DNA from: Bacillus sp. FJAT-45350
Lineage (GTDB): Bacteria > Bacillota > Bacilli > Bacillales > NISU01
Assembly (NCBI RefSeq): GCF_002335805.1
Contig: NZ_NISU01000002.1
Coordinates: forward strand, 138,838-202,837
Reading direction: 5' to 3'
Length of the DNA stretch: 64,000 bases
Shown piece after piece: positions 18,852 to 28,560 of the stretch. The stretch's first letter is position 1; each line of letters opens with the position of its first letter. The notes below the pieces were generated by a model. It made no database searches, was not told the origin of the DNA, and worked only from the letters and a program-made list of their open reading frames with translations. Position numbers and translations under genes: made by a program.

Positions 18852-19020
18852 TTTAATGTAAAAGGACGTTCTTACCTTTTACATTAAATTCGAAGCAATG
18901 AGCGAAGTCGCTGCAATCTTTTTAAGGCAATTATGAGTGGTTTTCTCATATTAGTCGCGCAACGAACGGAGCCATTGCCCGATGAGTAAGGACGGTTTTA
19001 CCTTTTACATTAAATTCGAA
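18852..19020. repeat. structured intergenic repeat, copy E1 (reverse orientation)
   Basis: A hairpin TTTAATGTAAAAGG/CCTTTTACATTAAA (18852-18889) is followed by ATTCGAAG and a core with GCAATG 18895-18900 facing CATTGC 18973-18978. An inner hairpin TATGAG-TGGTTTT-CTCATA lies at 18932-18950. The right flank (18987-19020) repeats about 35 bases of the first hairpin. It lies inside the fad operon between fadN and fadA. Confidence 0.75.
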
Positions 19021-19050
19021 CTGATTTATAGCGAAATGGAGGGAATGTCT

Positions 19051-20226
19051 TTGAGAGAAGCGGTAATTGTTGCTGGTGCAAGAACACCAGTCGGTAAAGC
19101 GAAGAGAGGTACATTAGCAAATGTTAGACCCGATGATTTGGGGGCTATCACTGTTAAGGAAACTTTAAGGCGCTCGGGCTATGATGCGTCAAAAATAGAA
19201 GATGTGATTTTTGGATGTGCGATTCCAGAGGCTGAGCAAGGATTAAATATGGCTCGGAATATTGCTGCACTAGCAGGTGTGCCAAATACAGTCCCTGCAA
19301 TGACAATTAATAGATATTGTTCATCAGGATTACAAAGTATTGCAATGGCTTCAGAACGTATTATGGTCGGTCATGCAAAAGCAATAATTGCAGGTGGGGC
19401 AGAATCTATGAGTCTAGTTCCGATGACTGGGCATGTTGTATCACCTAACCCAACCCTTGTTGAGAATTCTCCAGAATACTATATGGGAATGGGTTATACA
19501 GCAGAGGAAGTAGCGAGACGTTTTGAAGTAAGTCGTGCAGACCAAGACGCATTTTCAGCTGAAAGCCACCGTAGAGCTGCTGCTGCAATTGCGGCAGGAA
19601 GATTTGATGATGAAATTGTTCCTGTGGAAGTGACATTACGTTCTGTAGGTTCAGATAATAAATTAAAAGAAAAGAAAGTTACGTTCTCAAAGGACGAAGG
19701 TGTTCGTGCTGATACTACCATTGAGACTCTTGGGAAGTTACGTCCAGCTTTCCATCCAAAGGGTACGGTAACTGCTGGAAACTCTTCGCAAATGAGTGAT
19801 GGCGGTGCATCCGTATTAGTGATGGACCGTGAAGAGGCAGAAGCGAATGGACTTAAACCTTTAGTGAAGTTCCGTTCCTTTGCACTAGCAGGAGTTGCAC
19901 CAGAAATTATGGGTGTAGGACCAATTGAAGCAATTCCGAAAGCATTAAAGCTAGCGGGATTAGAAATGAGTGATATTGGATTATTTGAGTTAAATGAGGC
20001 ATTTGCTTCTCAATCTCTCCAAGTCATTCGTGCACTTGAGCTAGACCTTGAAAAAGTAAATGTAAATGGCGGAGCGATTGCGTTAGGGCATCCAATGGGT
20101 TGTAGTGGTACTAAGTTAACACTTTCACTAATTCATGAAATGAAACGTCGTAATGAACAATTTGGAGTAGTCACAATGTGTATCGGTGGAGGAATGGGTG
20201 CAGCCGGCGTATTTGAACTTCTATAA
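19051..20226 (+). CDS. fadA: acetyl-CoA acyltransferase (3-ketoacyl-CoA thiolase)
   Basis: Last step of beta-oxidation, releasing acetyl-CoA. The thiolase nucleophile Cys is in NRYCSSGLQ. The other catalytic residues lie in [17 protein letters not shown] and [13 protein letters not shown] at 19051 was chosen: GGAGGG lies 7 bases upstream and the 391-residue product begins [15 protein letters not shown] like B. subtilis FadA. The in-frame ATG at 19045 is too close to the binding site, and earlier ones run through the repeat. Confidence 0.95.
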   Translation: MREAVIVAGARTPVGKAKRGTLANVRPDDLGAITVKETLRRSGYDASKIEDVIFGCAIPEAEQGLNMARNIAALAGVPNTVPAMTINRYCSSGLQSIAMASERIMVGHAKAIIAGGAESMSLVPMTGHVVSPNPTLVENSPEYYMGMGYTAEEVARRFEVSRADQDAFSAESHRRAAAAIAAGRFDDEIVPVEVTLRSVGSDNKLKEKKVTFSKDEGVRADTTIETLGKLRPAFHPKGTVTAGNSSQMSDGGASVLVMDREEAEANGLKPLVKFRSFALAGVAPEIMGVGPIEAIPKALKLAGLEMSDIGLFELNEAFASQSLQVIRALELDLEKVNVNGGAIALGHPMGCSGTKLTLSLIHEMKRRNEQFGVVTMCIGGGMGAAGVFELL

Positions 20227-20318
20227 AATTCGAGCGTTAGCGTAAATAGTAAAAGGGTATTAGGAAGAGTTACTAGCTCGAGCCTGATTCTCTAGTAGAA
20301 AATAAGGGAGGAATTTTA

Positions 20319-22103
20319 ATGGCAGATACAAAGGAAAGATTAGTTAAAGGTGGTAGCTTTTTAATAGAGGATGTTGCAGCAGATTCGGTATTTACTCCAG
20401 AGGATTTCACAGATGAGCATATAATGATCGGAAAAACAACGGAAGAATTCGTTGTAAACGATGTTGTTCCTGAGCTTGAGAAAATTGAAGAACATCAATT
20501 TGATATTTCAAGACGCTTATTAACACAAGCTGGTGAGCTTGGTTTACTAGGGACAGATGTTCCAGAAGAATACGGTGGGATTGGATTAGACAAAATTAGT
20601 TCATCGATAATTACAGAAAAATTCTCTCGTGCCGGTTCCTTTTCATTAAGCTATGGTGCCCATGTAGGGATTGGTTCTCTTCCAATCGTATTCTTTGGAA
20701 ACCATCAGCAAAAGCAAAAGTATTTACCTGGTTTAGCATCTGGTGAATCAATTGCTGCATATGCGTTAACGGAGCCAGGTTCAGGTTCTGATGCATTAGG
20801 GGCAAAAACAACAGCTGTCTTAAATGACGCTGGTACACATTACGTATTGAACGGTGAAAAGCAATGGATTACAAACTCTGCTTTTGCTGATGTATTCGTA
20901 GTTTATGCAAAGGTTGATGGTGAACAATTTAGTGCCTTTATTGTAGAAAAGGACTATGAAGGGGTTTCAACTGGTCCGGAAGAAAAGAAAATGGGGATTA
21001 AAGGTTCTTCAACAAGAACATTAATCTTAGAAGATGCATTAGTACCAAAGGAAAACCTTCTTGGTGAGATAGGCAAGGGACATGTAATTGCCTTCAATAT
21101 CCTTAATGTTGGACGTTATAAGCTAGGAATTGGTTGTGTGGGAGCATCGAAAAGAGGGATTGAGCTTGCTGCAAAATACGCAAATGAGCGTAAACAATTT
21201 AAGACTCCAATTTCGCGCTTTACATTAATCCAAGAAAAGCTAGCGACAATGGCATCTCTAACGTATGCAGCTGAGAGCTCTATCTATCGTACTGGTGGAT
21301 TGTTTGAAGATAGATTAAGTAGCTTGACTGATGAGGAACAAAAAGATGGTCGCCAAGTAGCGAAAGCAATTGCTGAGTATGCAGTTGAGTGCTCTTTAAA
21401 TAAAGTATCAGGTTCAGAAACACTAGACTTTGTCGTTGACGAAGCTGTTCAAATTCATGGTGGTTATGGCTTTATGGCTGAGTACGAGGTTGAGCGCATG
21501 TATCGTGACTCTCGTATTAACCGTATCTTTGAAGGAACAAATGAAATTAACCGCTTATTAGTTCCAGGTACAATTTTACGTAAAGCAATGAAAGGTGAAT
21601 TACCATTACTAGAGAAGGCAACTGCTCTTCAAGAAGAGCTTATGATAATGATGCCTGAGGAAGTTGGTAATGAGCCATTAGACCAAGAGAAGCACCTTCT
21701 AAAAATGGCAAAGAAAATCTTTTTAATGGTTGCTGGAACTGGAGCTCAAAAGTATCAACAAAAGCTTCAGCATGAGCAAGAAATCCTAGCAAAAGTAGCT
21801 GATATTGTTAGTGATATCTTCTCTATGGAGTCAGTTATTTTACGAACAGAGAAGGCAATTAACAAAACTGGTGCTGATAAAAATGCGAATAAAGTTTTAT
21901 TAACTGAAGTATATTGTCAAGAAGCATTTAATCGAATTGAGGCATATGCGAAAGAATCTCTTATTACAATGGAAGAAGGAGATACTCTACGTACAATGCT
22001 TTCAATCTTACGTAAGTTAACTCGCCACACGCCAATCAATGTAGTACACAAAAAACGTGAAATTGCAGCCAATGTACTTGAAGCTGAAAGATATGTAGTA
22101 TAA
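20319..22103 (+). CDS. fadE: acyl-CoA dehydrogenase FadE
   Basis: FAD enzyme that introduces the first double bond in acyl-CoA. The 594-residue form has the usual domain (about 40-420) with YALTEPGSGSDALG, the FAD/substrate segment QIHGGYGFMAEYEVERMYRD and FEGTNEINR. A C-terminal helical extension (about 440-590) is typical of YusJ-like enzymes. GGGAGGAA precedes the ATG. It ends the fadNAE operon. Confidence 0.95.
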   Translation: MADTKERLVKGGSFLIEDVAADSVFTPEDFTDEHIMIGKTTEEFVVNDVVPELEKIEEHQFDISRRLLTQAGELGLLGTDVPEEYGGIGLDKISSSIITEKFSRAGSFSLSYGAHVGIGSLPIVFFGNHQQKQKYLPGLASGESIAAYALTEPGSGSDALGAKTTAVLNDAGTHYVLNGEKQWITNSAFADVFVVYAKVDGEQFSAFIVEKDYEGVSTGPEEKKMGIKGSSTRTLILEDALVPKENLLGEIGKGHVIAFNILNVGRYKLGIGCVGASKRGIELAAKYANERKQFKTPISRFTLIQEKLATMASLTYAAESSIYRTGGLFEDRLSSLTDEEQKDGRQVAKAIAEYAVECSLNKVSGSETLDFVVDEAVQIHGGYGFMAEYEVERMYRDSRINRIFEGTNEINRLLVPGTILRKAMKGELPLLEKATALQEELMIMMPEEVGNEPLDQEKHLLKMAKKIFLMVAGTGAQKYQQKLQHEQEILAKVADIVSDIFSMESVILRTEKAINKTGADKNANKVLLTEVYCQEAFNRIEAYAKESLITMEEGDTLRTMLSILRKLTRHTPINVVHKKREIAANVLEAERYVV

Positions 22104-22404
22104 GTATTTTACAAAAAAGGCTGTTTTATCTTTTTATTAGCTGCCTAGTTAGGGATATTCCTCCTAATTAGGCGTAAAGCCACAATTAAGTACTGTTATT
22201 CAATTTGAGGTAAAACTCAAAAAAAATATATTCTCCTTTCTTAAAGGAAGCATTCTCCTCTCTAGTTAAGAACAAAGAAGTCCCATATATTGGGGCTTCT
22301 TTGTTCTGGTTCATTCGTTTAAAAAAATCCCATGCTCATATAATAACTCTAGGCAATGAACAGATAATAAACATATTTATCTAGCGTAGGAAGGACTGAG
22401 AATA
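22104..22404. other. gene-free stretch after fadE with hairpins
   Basis: Holds an imperfect stem GCCTAGTTAGG/CCTAATTAGGC near 22162 and a strong hairpin at 22269-22307. I see no coding signal. Confidence 0.5.
22269..22307. terminator. hairpin after the fad operon
   Basis: AGAACAAAGAAG-TCCC pairs with GGGG-CTTCTTTGTTCT around a 7-base loop. There is no clear T-run, so termination is inferred. Confidence 0.5.
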
Positions 22405-22557
22405 ATGAAAAAGCCTAAAAATGAAATTATACAGGATGAGAATTTGACAGCTGTAGAGGAATTCAGTAAAGAGCTAGATAGTGGAATAACTGTGGCAGAT
22501 CAAATGCAAACCGTTTGGGAACAAGAAGTTATAGGAGATAGAAAAAATCATAGCTAA
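22405..22557 (+). CDS. small protein of 50 residues, unknown
   Basis: Starts MKKPKNEIIQDENLTAVEEF and ends GDRKNHS. Strongly acidic in the middle and probably helical. AGGAAGG lies about 11 bases upstream of the ATG. It sits alone between fadE and yusI. Codon use looks like its neighbours, but no family is recognised. Confidence 0.5.
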   Translation: MKKPKNEIIQDENLTAVEEFSKELDSGITVADQMQTVWEQEVIGDRKNHS

Positions 22558-22716
22558 TGCACTATAAAATTAGTTATAGACGACCAAAATATCGACAAAT
22601 TACTAGGCAAAACAGTTGTATTGTACCTAATTATAGTCAATAATTATTTCAGTGGAAACAATTGTGATAAGAGGTATGTTTGCCTCTTATTACAATAAGA
22701 AGGGAGGGAATAAAGA

Positions 22717-23073
22717 GTGGCTCTAACTTTTTATTGGTATCCAAAATGTGGTACTTGTCGTAAAGCGAAGGCATGGTTTGAAGAAAATGGGGTAGAATAT
22801 AATGACGTACATATTGTTGATAACCCACCATCAAGAGAACAGCTAGAAGAATTATATAAGAAAAGTGGATTAGAGATAAAAAAATTCTTTAATACAAGTG
22901 GTAAAAAATATCGCGAGCTTGGTTTAAAGGATAAGGTCAAATCGAGTTCTGATGAAGAATTACTTGATTTACTAGCAACCGATGGTATGCTGATCAAACG
23001 TCCAATTGTGACAGATGGAGAAAAGGTAACTGTAGGTTTTAAAGAAGAGGATTTTGAACAGACGTGGAAATAA
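22717..23073 (+). CDS. yusI: ArsC/Spx-family protein YusI
   Basis: 118-residue thioredoxin-fold protein of the arsenate reductase-like family. It has the redox motif YPKCGTCRKA (CxxC at 10-13), NTSGKKYRELG and RPIVTDG. The family includes Spx/MgsR regulators and reductases; YusI itself has no firmly known role. GTG start with GGGAGGGA upstream. It sits between fadE and gcvH as in B. subtilis. Confidence 0.9.
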   Translation: MALTFYWYPKCGTCRKAKAWFEENGVEYNDVHIVDNPPSREQLEELYKKSGLEIKKFFNTSGKKYRELGLKDKVKSSSDEELLDLLATDGMLIKRPIVTDGEKVTVGFKEEDFEQTWK

Positions 23074-23145
23074 TAAAATCTCAGTTGTGAAAGCTTTCTA
23101 AATATACTATAGTAAACGTGAGTACATAATTATGGAGGGATTACA

Positions 23146-23529
23146 ATGAATTTACCAAAAGAACTAAAGTATTCAGAAGAGCATGAATGGGTAAAAACTG
23201 AAGGGGACAAAGTACGTATTGGAATTACGGACTTTGCACAGTCAGAACTTGGAGATATCGTATTCGTTGAATTACCTGAAGTAGGTGACGAAATCGAAGC
23301 TGACGAGCCATTTGGTAGCGTTGAATCAGTTAAGACTGTTTCAGAGCTTTACGCTCCTATCAGCGGTAAAGTAGTTGAAATCAATGAAGACCTTGACGAT
23401 TCACCAGAATTCGTAAACGAGTCGCCTTACGAAAAAGCATGGATGATCGTAGTTGAACCTTCTGACGCTTCTGAATTAGACAAACTAATGTCTGCTGAAG
23501 CGTACGAGAAAATGGTATCTGAAGACTAA
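23146..23529 (+). CDS. gcvH: glycine cleavage system H protein
   Basis: Lipoyl carrier of the glycine cleavage complex, and in Firmicutes also the hub for lipoate relay from LipM to LipL. The lipoylated Lys lies in [15 protein letters not shown]. Its length of 127 residues is normal. ATGGAGGG precedes the ATG. A terminator follows at once. Confidence 0.97.
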   Translation: MNLPKELKYSEEHEWVKTEGDKVRIGITDFAQSELGDIVFVELPEVGDEIEADEPFGSVESVKTVSELYAPISGKVVEINEDLDDSPEFVNESPYEKAWMIVVEPSDASELDKLMSAEAYEKMVSED

Positions 23530-23535
23530 GAGCAC

Positions 23536-23565
23536 AAAAAAGACAGCTGAGGCTGTCTTTTTTTA
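23536..23565 (+). terminator. gcvH terminator
   Basis: AAAAAGACAGC pairs with GCTGTCTTTTT over a 4-base loop, with a T-run. Confidence 0.9.
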
Positions 23566-23640
23566 ATGCTGAGTTATGAGTTATAAGTTATAAATTAAAT
23601 TCGGAATTCAGAACTCATTATTTTGTAATTTGTTTATTTC
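23564..23640. repeat. heptamer-repeat intergenic element 4
   Basis: GCTGAGTTATGAGTTATAAG continues in 7-bp steps as GTTATAA, ATTAAAT and then GGAATTCAGAACTCATT facing it. It starts directly at the gcvH terminator. Confidence 0.7.
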
Positions 23641-23692
23641 TCTTCTCCTTTGGGTATCGTAACTATAACGAACTCCAGAGGAGGTCATAGTA

Positions 23693-23938
23693 ATGAATGA
23701 TAATCATTTGAAGAAGGTCGATGTAACGAGTAAGGTTGAAGGGAAGCTTGAGAATGGTGCAATGAATCTGTATATTGATGAGGCGAAGGTTGGAAAGATT
23801 GTGATGACCAATCAAGGAAATCAATATGAGATGGCAGAGGACTTTGAGTTTGAAGAGAATAAAGTATATAGATATGAAAATGACCACCCTGAAAAGGAAA
23901 AGCAATATGTTGAAGGTTGCGACATGGGTTGGTGTTAA
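23693..23938 (+). CDS. yusG: YusG family protein (DUF2553)
   Basis: 81 residues with the pattern KVDVTSKVEGKLENGAMNLY and the end GCDMGWC. Small conserved Bacillus protein of unknown role, found after gcvH as in B. subtilis. GAGGAGG precedes the ATG. Confidence 0.85.
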   Translation: MNDNHLKKVDVTSKVEGKLENGAMNLYIDEAKVGKIVMTNQGNQYEMAEDFEFEENKVYRYENDHPEKEKQYVEGCDMGWC

Positions 23939-23942
23939 AGTG

Positions 23943-23986
23943 AAAAAGGCTGTAGAAGCAGATTTATTGCTTCACAGTCTTTTTTA
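23943..23986 (+). terminator. yusG terminator
   Basis: AAAGGCTGT with an extended AGAAGCA arm pairs with TGCTTC and ACAGTCTTT, then a T-run. Confidence 0.8.
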
Positions 23987-24168
23987 ATTTCTTACAGCTA
24001 CCATTCCTTTGCTTTTTCTCCATGAATGCAGTGTACAATTGTCGAAATTTATATATAAAAGGAAAACAAAAAATGAAGAGATAGTGGCGTAATACTAATA
24101 AAAGTCTTTCTAAACCCGAAATAGTTTATTATTATTTAGGGATACGAAATGATGGAAGGACTTTTAAA

Positions 24169-25446
24169 ATGAGTCAATTTATTGGAGACTGGAAAATCCA
24201 GTTTAAGAATTACAATAAAAATGTTCGCCTATTTCTACTTGCTTCTATCCTAGGTAATATCGGCATGGGAATATTTATGGTTATTTATAATTACTACGTT
24301 CGAGAATTAGGTTTTGATGACCAGATGAACGGCAAAGTTATTGCGATGACAGCAACGGCTTCTGCATTAGCTTTATTACCAGCAGGGATTTTAAGCGATC
24401 GGTATGGACGAAAAAAAATCATATTTATTGGTGCAATCTTTACAGCAGCTAGTTTATTATTACGGGCGATTCTGGTGACAGAGTCTTCACTATTATATAC
24501 AGCATTTATGACAGGACTGTTTATGGCCTGTATTCAAGTAGCTTCTATACCATTGTTAGCTGAGAACTCTACAGAGAAGGAACGAGTACACTTATTTAGT
24601 TTTAACTTTGCGGTTATTATGGTGGCTAATGTCATTGGTAATGCTTTAGGTGGAGGCTTAACAGATTTATTTCAATTTGTATTTACAATTGACACTCTTA
24701 CAAGTGTAAGAATTACGTTATTAATTGGTTCTATCTTCTTCTTTGCGGCATTGTGGCCAATATTGAAAATCTGTGAAACTCGTAAGTTGAAAACAGAAAA
24801 ATCAGCAGCAAGCTCTTTAAAAAAGTTAGTCACTACGCATAAATCTGGAATTAAAATTATAGCGTTATTTGCGGTAGCTCAAATTTTGATTGGTTTTGGT
24901 TCTGGTCTTGTGATACCTTATTTAAACATTTATTTTACTGACCGGTTTGAAATTAGCAAATCTCTTGTTGGGCTAATTCTTTCCCTTGGCCAGGGTATGA
25001 CGGCGGTCGCATTTATGATTGGTCCTGCTGTAGTTCAGCGGTTTGGTGAAGTAAAAGCGGTTGTCATATTGCAATTGTCATCATTGCCTTTCTTATTATT
25101 AACTGCTTACACAGAAAACCTCTGGATTGCTGTGATTGGTTTTCTGTTTCGACAGGCATTAATGAATGCTGGAAACCCTATTCAAATGTCGTTAATGATG
25201 AGAAGTGTTGATGATTCAATAAAAGGGTTAACAAACTCAGTAGGACAGATGGTCTTCCAATTGGGCTGGGCTGTCATGGGTCCTGTTTCGATGACCATTG
25301 TTATGCTTCATGGCTCTTATTATGGCTATGCTATCGTTTTTTCGATTACGGGAGCTCTTTACTTAATTGGTTCAATTTACTTCTTTTTGGTCTTTCGTCG
25401 TTATGACAATGATCAAGGGAAAAAAAAGGTGCGAAAGGTGTCGTAA
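24169..25446 (+). CDS. MFS transporter
   Basis: 425 residues with 12 predicted membrane segments and the MFS loop motif GILSDRYGRKKI after segment 2 (about 79-90). The halves are joined by a basic loop (about 200-230). Closest in layout to small-molecule exporters of the drug/sugar efflux type; the substrate is unknown. ATGGAAGG precedes the ATG. Single gene upstream of the met operon. Confidence 0.85.
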   Translation: MSQFIGDWKIQFKNYNKNVRLFLLASILGNIGMGIFMVIYNYYVRELGFDDQMNGKVIAMTATASALALLPAGILSDRYGRKKIIFIGAIFTAASLLLRAILVTESSLLYTAFMTGLFMACIQVASIPLLAENSTEKERVHLFSFNFAVIMVANVIGNALGGGLTDLFQFVFTIDTLTSVRITLLIGSIFFFAALWPILKICETRKLKTEKSAASSLKKLVTTHKSGIKIIALFAVAQILIGFGSGLVIPYLNIYFTDRFEISKSLVGLILSLGQGMTAVAFMIGPAVVQRFGEVKAVVILQLSSLPFLLLTAYTENLWIAVIGFLFRQALMNAGNPIQMSLMMRSVDDSIKGLTNSVGQMVFQLGWAVMGPVSMTIVMLHGSYYGYAIVFSITGALYLIGSIYFFLVFRRYDNDQGKKKVRKVS

Positions 25447-25462
25447 AAAAGAGAAAAAACCG

Positions 25463-25492
25463 TTGACACTAAAAGATTGTCCATGCTATGAT
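25463..25492 (+). promoter_or_regulatory. promoter of the metNIQ transcript
   Basis: TTGACA, an 18-base spacer and TATGAT, about 35 bases before the SAM riboswitch. Confidence 0.8.
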
Positions 25493-25525
25493 TCATTCAT
25501 GAAATTAAACATTAATTAAATGTAA

Positions 25526-25642
25526 CTCTTATCATGAGAGGTGGAGGGACTGGCCCGATGAAACCCAGCAACCTTAAACATGTATTGACATGTTTAGTAA
25601 GGTGCTAAATCCTACAAAGCAAATTGCTTTGAAAGATGAGAG
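25526..25642 (+). promoter_or_regulatory. SAM-I riboswitch (S-box)
   Basis: The aptamer is recognised by GAGGTGGAGGGACTGGCCCG, ATGAAACCCAGCAACC, a variable P3 hairpin (AAACATG/CATGTTT), GGTGCTAAATCC and the P1 closure CTTATC/GATGAG. Binding of S-adenosylmethionine favours the terminator downstream and turns off metNIQ. Confidence 0.97.
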
Positions 25643-25662
25643 AAAGGCTCAGATACGCTACT

Positions 25663-25702
25663 AAACCTTTCTGCTCATGATGATGACGGGAAGGTTTTTT
25701 TA
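25663..25702 (+). terminator. riboswitch-controlled terminator
   Basis: AAACCTT pairs with AAGGTTT followed by T residues. The 5' arm can alternatively pair with aptamer bases, which is the expected switch. Confidence 0.8.
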
Positions 25703-25884
25703 ATCTCTAAAGTCAAGTGTAGTTAGCTTATATAATCCAGTTGTAGATATATAGTTATATTTGTCGAAATTTTGAGATTTTCTTATATTTAATTATGGGT
25801 ATTTCAATGTGTATACTAAGTGTTAGATTACTAGATATGAAAGAGAGATAGTAGTAAATAGAGAAAAAGATAAGGGTGTTTACA

Positions 25885-26895
25885 TTGATAAGTTTAAGTC
25901 AAATCAGGAAAGTGTTCCAAACACGAGATGGAACGGTTACTGCTATTGATCGAATTAACCTTGATATTAACGAAGGTGAAATTTTTGGAATAATCGGATA
26001 TAGCGGTGCGGGTAAAAGTACGCTTATTAGAATGCTTAACAACTTGGAACGGCCTACAGAAGGAACCGTTTCTATTGCAGGGAAGAATCTATCATCAATG
26101 ACTGGGCAAGAGCTTAGAAAAGCCCGACAAGAAATTAGTATGATTTTTCAACACTTCAATTTACTCTGGTCTCGAACTGTACGAGAAAATATTTCATTCC
26201 CTCTTGAAATTGCGGGTGTTAAAAAAAATGACCGTGAAAAGAGAGTAAAAGAATTAATACAGCTTGTTGGTCTAGAGGGGCGCGGTGACTCTTATCCTTC
26301 TCAATTAAGTGGAGGACAAAAACAAAGAGTTGGTATTGCAAGAGCACTCGCAAATAATCCAAAAGTTCTTTTGTGTGACGAGGCAACGTCGGCACTAGAC
26401 CCAAAGACGACAGATTCAATTCTTGATTTACTAGTAGATATTAATAAAAAGCTAGGATTAACGATTGTCTTAATAACGCATGAAATGCATGTGATTAGAA
26501 AGATATGTAACCGAGTTGCTGTTATTGAAGCAGGTAACATTGCTGAACAAGGACCAGTATTAGAAGTTTTTAGACAACCGAAAGCTGATATTACGAAGGA
26601 GTTTGTAAAGCAAATTACAGAACCTGAAGAAACGAAAGACTCCTTACAACTTAAAGAATCTGGTCAAGTTGTCCAGTTAACTTTTGTAGGGGATGAAACA
26701 GAACGTCCATTAATCACACAATTGATTCGTCAATTTGATGTTGAGGTTAATATATTGCAAGGGAAAATTTCTCAAACTCAGGATGGTTCTTACGGAACAC
26801 TCTTTATCCATATTGATGGAAGTGAAGATGAACTTTCAAAAGCGATTTCATTTATAAGGGAACAGCAAGTTGAAGTGGAGGTGATTGATCGATGA
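25885..26895 (+). CDS. metN: methionine ABC transporter, ATP-binding protein
   Basis: ATPase of the methionine importer. Walker A GYSGAGKST, signature LSGGQKQR, Walker B VLLCDEATSALD, switch His in LITHEMHV, and a C-terminal NIL/ACT-like domain (about 260-336) that senses methionine. The start is probably TTG at 25885, giving MISLSQIRKVF like other MetN and leaving GGGTG upstream. A GTG at 25876 is the alternative. Overlaps metI by four bases. Confidence 0.95.
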   Translation: MISLSQIRKVFQTRDGTVTAIDRINLDINEGEIFGIIGYSGAGKSTLIRMLNNLERPTEGTVSIAGKNLSSMTGQELRKARQEISMIFQHFNLLWSRTVRENISFPLEIAGVKKNDREKRVKELIQLVGLEGRGDSYPSQLSGGQKQRVGIARALANNPKVLLCDEATSALDPKTTDSILDLLVDINKKLGLTIVLITHEMHVIRKICNRVAVIEAGNIAEQGPVLEVFRQPKADITKEFVKQITEPEETKDSLQLKESGQVVQLTFVGDETERPLITQLIRQFDVEVNILQGKISQTQDGSYGTLFIHIDGSEDELSKAISFIREQQVEVEVIDR

Positions 26896-27557
26896 ATCAA
26901 TTATTTCCGAACATCAGATGGGAACGAGTGTGGGAAGCGACATTAGAGACGTTTTATATGTCGTTCGTATCCGTTATACTAACTGCATTTTTTGGCCTAA
27001 TTTTAGGTTTGTTATTATTCCTTACAGCTAAGGGTAACCTTTGGCAAAATCAAGTGGTTCATGTAATTACAGCAGCATTTGTAAATGTGTTTCGTTCAGT
27101 TCCATTCATTATATTAATTATATTGTTAATTCCATTTACGAAGTTTTTTGTTGGCTCGATTTTCGGATGGAAGGCAGCAGTACCAGCATTGGTTGTTGGT
27201 GCAGCACCATTTTATGCGAGAATGGTTGAAATCGCACTTCGAGAAATTGATAAAGGGGTTATCGAAGCTTCTCAATCTATGGGGGCTAGTCATTTGGAGA
27301 TTATTTGGAAGGTTTTACTTCCAGAATCAAAGCCAGCTCTAACTTCAGGTATTACAGTTACAGCAATTGCGCTCGTTAGTTATACAGCAATGGCAGGTGT
27401 AATTGGAGCAGGTGGTCTAGGTTATTTAGCATTTATGGATGGATTCCAGAGAAATCAATGGGATTATGTATGGGTAGCTACCATTGCCATTCTACTGATT
27501 GTTTATGTCATTCAGTTGGTTGGGGATTGGTTTACAAATAAAACAGATAAACGATAA
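26892..27557 (+). CDS. metI: methionine ABC transporter, permease
   Basis: 221-residue membrane subunit with about five segments and the coupling-helix EAA region (IDKGVIEASQSMGASHLEI). GGAGGTG in the end of metN serves as binding site and ATGA couples translation. Confidence 0.95.
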   Translation: MNQLFPNIRWERVWEATLETFYMSFVSVILTAFFGLILGLLLFLTAKGNLWQNQVVHVITAAFVNVFRSVPFIILIILLIPFTKFFVGSIFGWKAAVPALVVGAAPFYARMVEIALREIDKGVIEASQSMGASHLEIIWKVLLPESKPALTSGITVTAIALVSYTAMAGVIGAGGLGYLAFMDGFQRNQWDYVWVATIAILLIVYVIQLVGDWFTNKTDKR

Positions 27558-27572
27558 TAGGGGGCAAATAAG

Positions 27573-28439
27573 ATGAAAAAGTTTTTTAGTTTTCTATCAG
27601 CAGGTGTTCTGTCATTAGCACTTGTTGCATGTGGCGGAGGGAACGACGCGCCAGCTCAAGAAGAAGCACAAGATGATGCACCACAAGAAGAGCAAGCAAC
27701 TGAAGAAGCGGTAACACTAGTTATTGGTGCTTCAAATGTACCGCATGCTGAAGTTTTAGAATTCGCACAGCCTATACTTGCTGAAGAGGGTATTAATTTA
27801 CAAATTGAAACATTCCAAGATTATGTACTTCCAAACCAAGCGTTAGATGATGGAACATTAGATGCAAACTACTTCCAGCACATACCTTACTTAGAAGCAC
27901 AAATGGCTGAGCATGGATATGAGTTCGTAAACGCTGGTGGAATGCATATCGAACCATTCGGTCTATATACGAAGAAATATGCAAGCATTGATGAGCTTCC
28001 AGAAGGTGCAGAGATTGTTATGAGTAATTCAATCCCTGACCATGGCCGTGTATTCGCAATTCTTGAAGATCATGGTTTAGTTACATTAGCAGAAGGTGTA
28101 GGGATTGGTGCAACAGTTGAAGATGTAGTGGAAAACCCTAGAAACTTTACATTCCGTGCAAACATTGATGCGTCTATGCTTCCACAAGCATATGAACATG
28201 AAGAGGGAGATGCAGTTTTCATTAATGCAAACTTTGCTCTTGGTGCAGGATTACACCCAGGTTCAGATGCACTTGTAGTTGAAAGCCCAGAAGACAATCC
28301 GTATGTGAACGTTGTTGCAGTACGTGAAGGTGACGAAACTCGTCCAGAAATTCAAAAGTTAATTGAAGTTCTTCAATCAGAAGAGGTTCGTAACTTTATT
28401 CTTGAAAAATGGGAAGGCGACGTAGTACCTGCATTTTAA
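27573..28439 (+). CDS. metQ: methionine-binding lipoprotein
   Basis: 288-residue NlpA-family receptor, anchored by the lipobox LVAC at about 17-20. An acidic linker and the ligand domain (VIGASNVPHAEVLEF, DANYFQHIPYLE, NANFALGAGL) follow. GGGGGCAA lies before the ATG. Completes metNIQ under the SAM riboswitch. Confidence 0.95.
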   Translation: MKKFFSFLSAGVLSLALVACGGGNDAPAQEEAQDDAPQEEQATEEAVTLVIGASNVPHAEVLEFAQPILAEEGINLQIETFQDYVLPNQALDDGTLDANYFQHIPYLEAQMAEHGYEFVNAGGMHIEPFGLYTKKYASIDELPEGAEIVMSNSIPDHGRVFAILEDHGLVTLAEGVGIGATVEDVVENPRNFTFRANIDASMLPQAYEHEEGDAVFINANFALGAGLHPGSDALVVESPEDNPYVNVVAVREGDETRPEIQKLIEVLQSEEVRNFILEKWEGDVVPAF

Positions 28440-28448
28440 TATAAGAAG

Positions 28449-28481
28449 AAAGTAGTCGTTTATTAAGCGGCTACTTTTTTT
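28449..28481 (+). terminator. metQ terminator
   Basis: AAAGTAGTCG pairs with CGGCTACTTT and is followed by T residues. Confidence 0.85.
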
Positions 28482-28560
28482 GTTTGAAAGCTCACACATT
28501 ATTTCGTTTCTATTGAGAGATACTATATTTGTCTTGAGTATACATAGGGAGGAATTATAA

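Noticed and set aside
20227-20318. Worn copy of the structured repeat between fadA and fadE
   Set aside because: It has ATTCGAGC but lacks the outer and middle stems.
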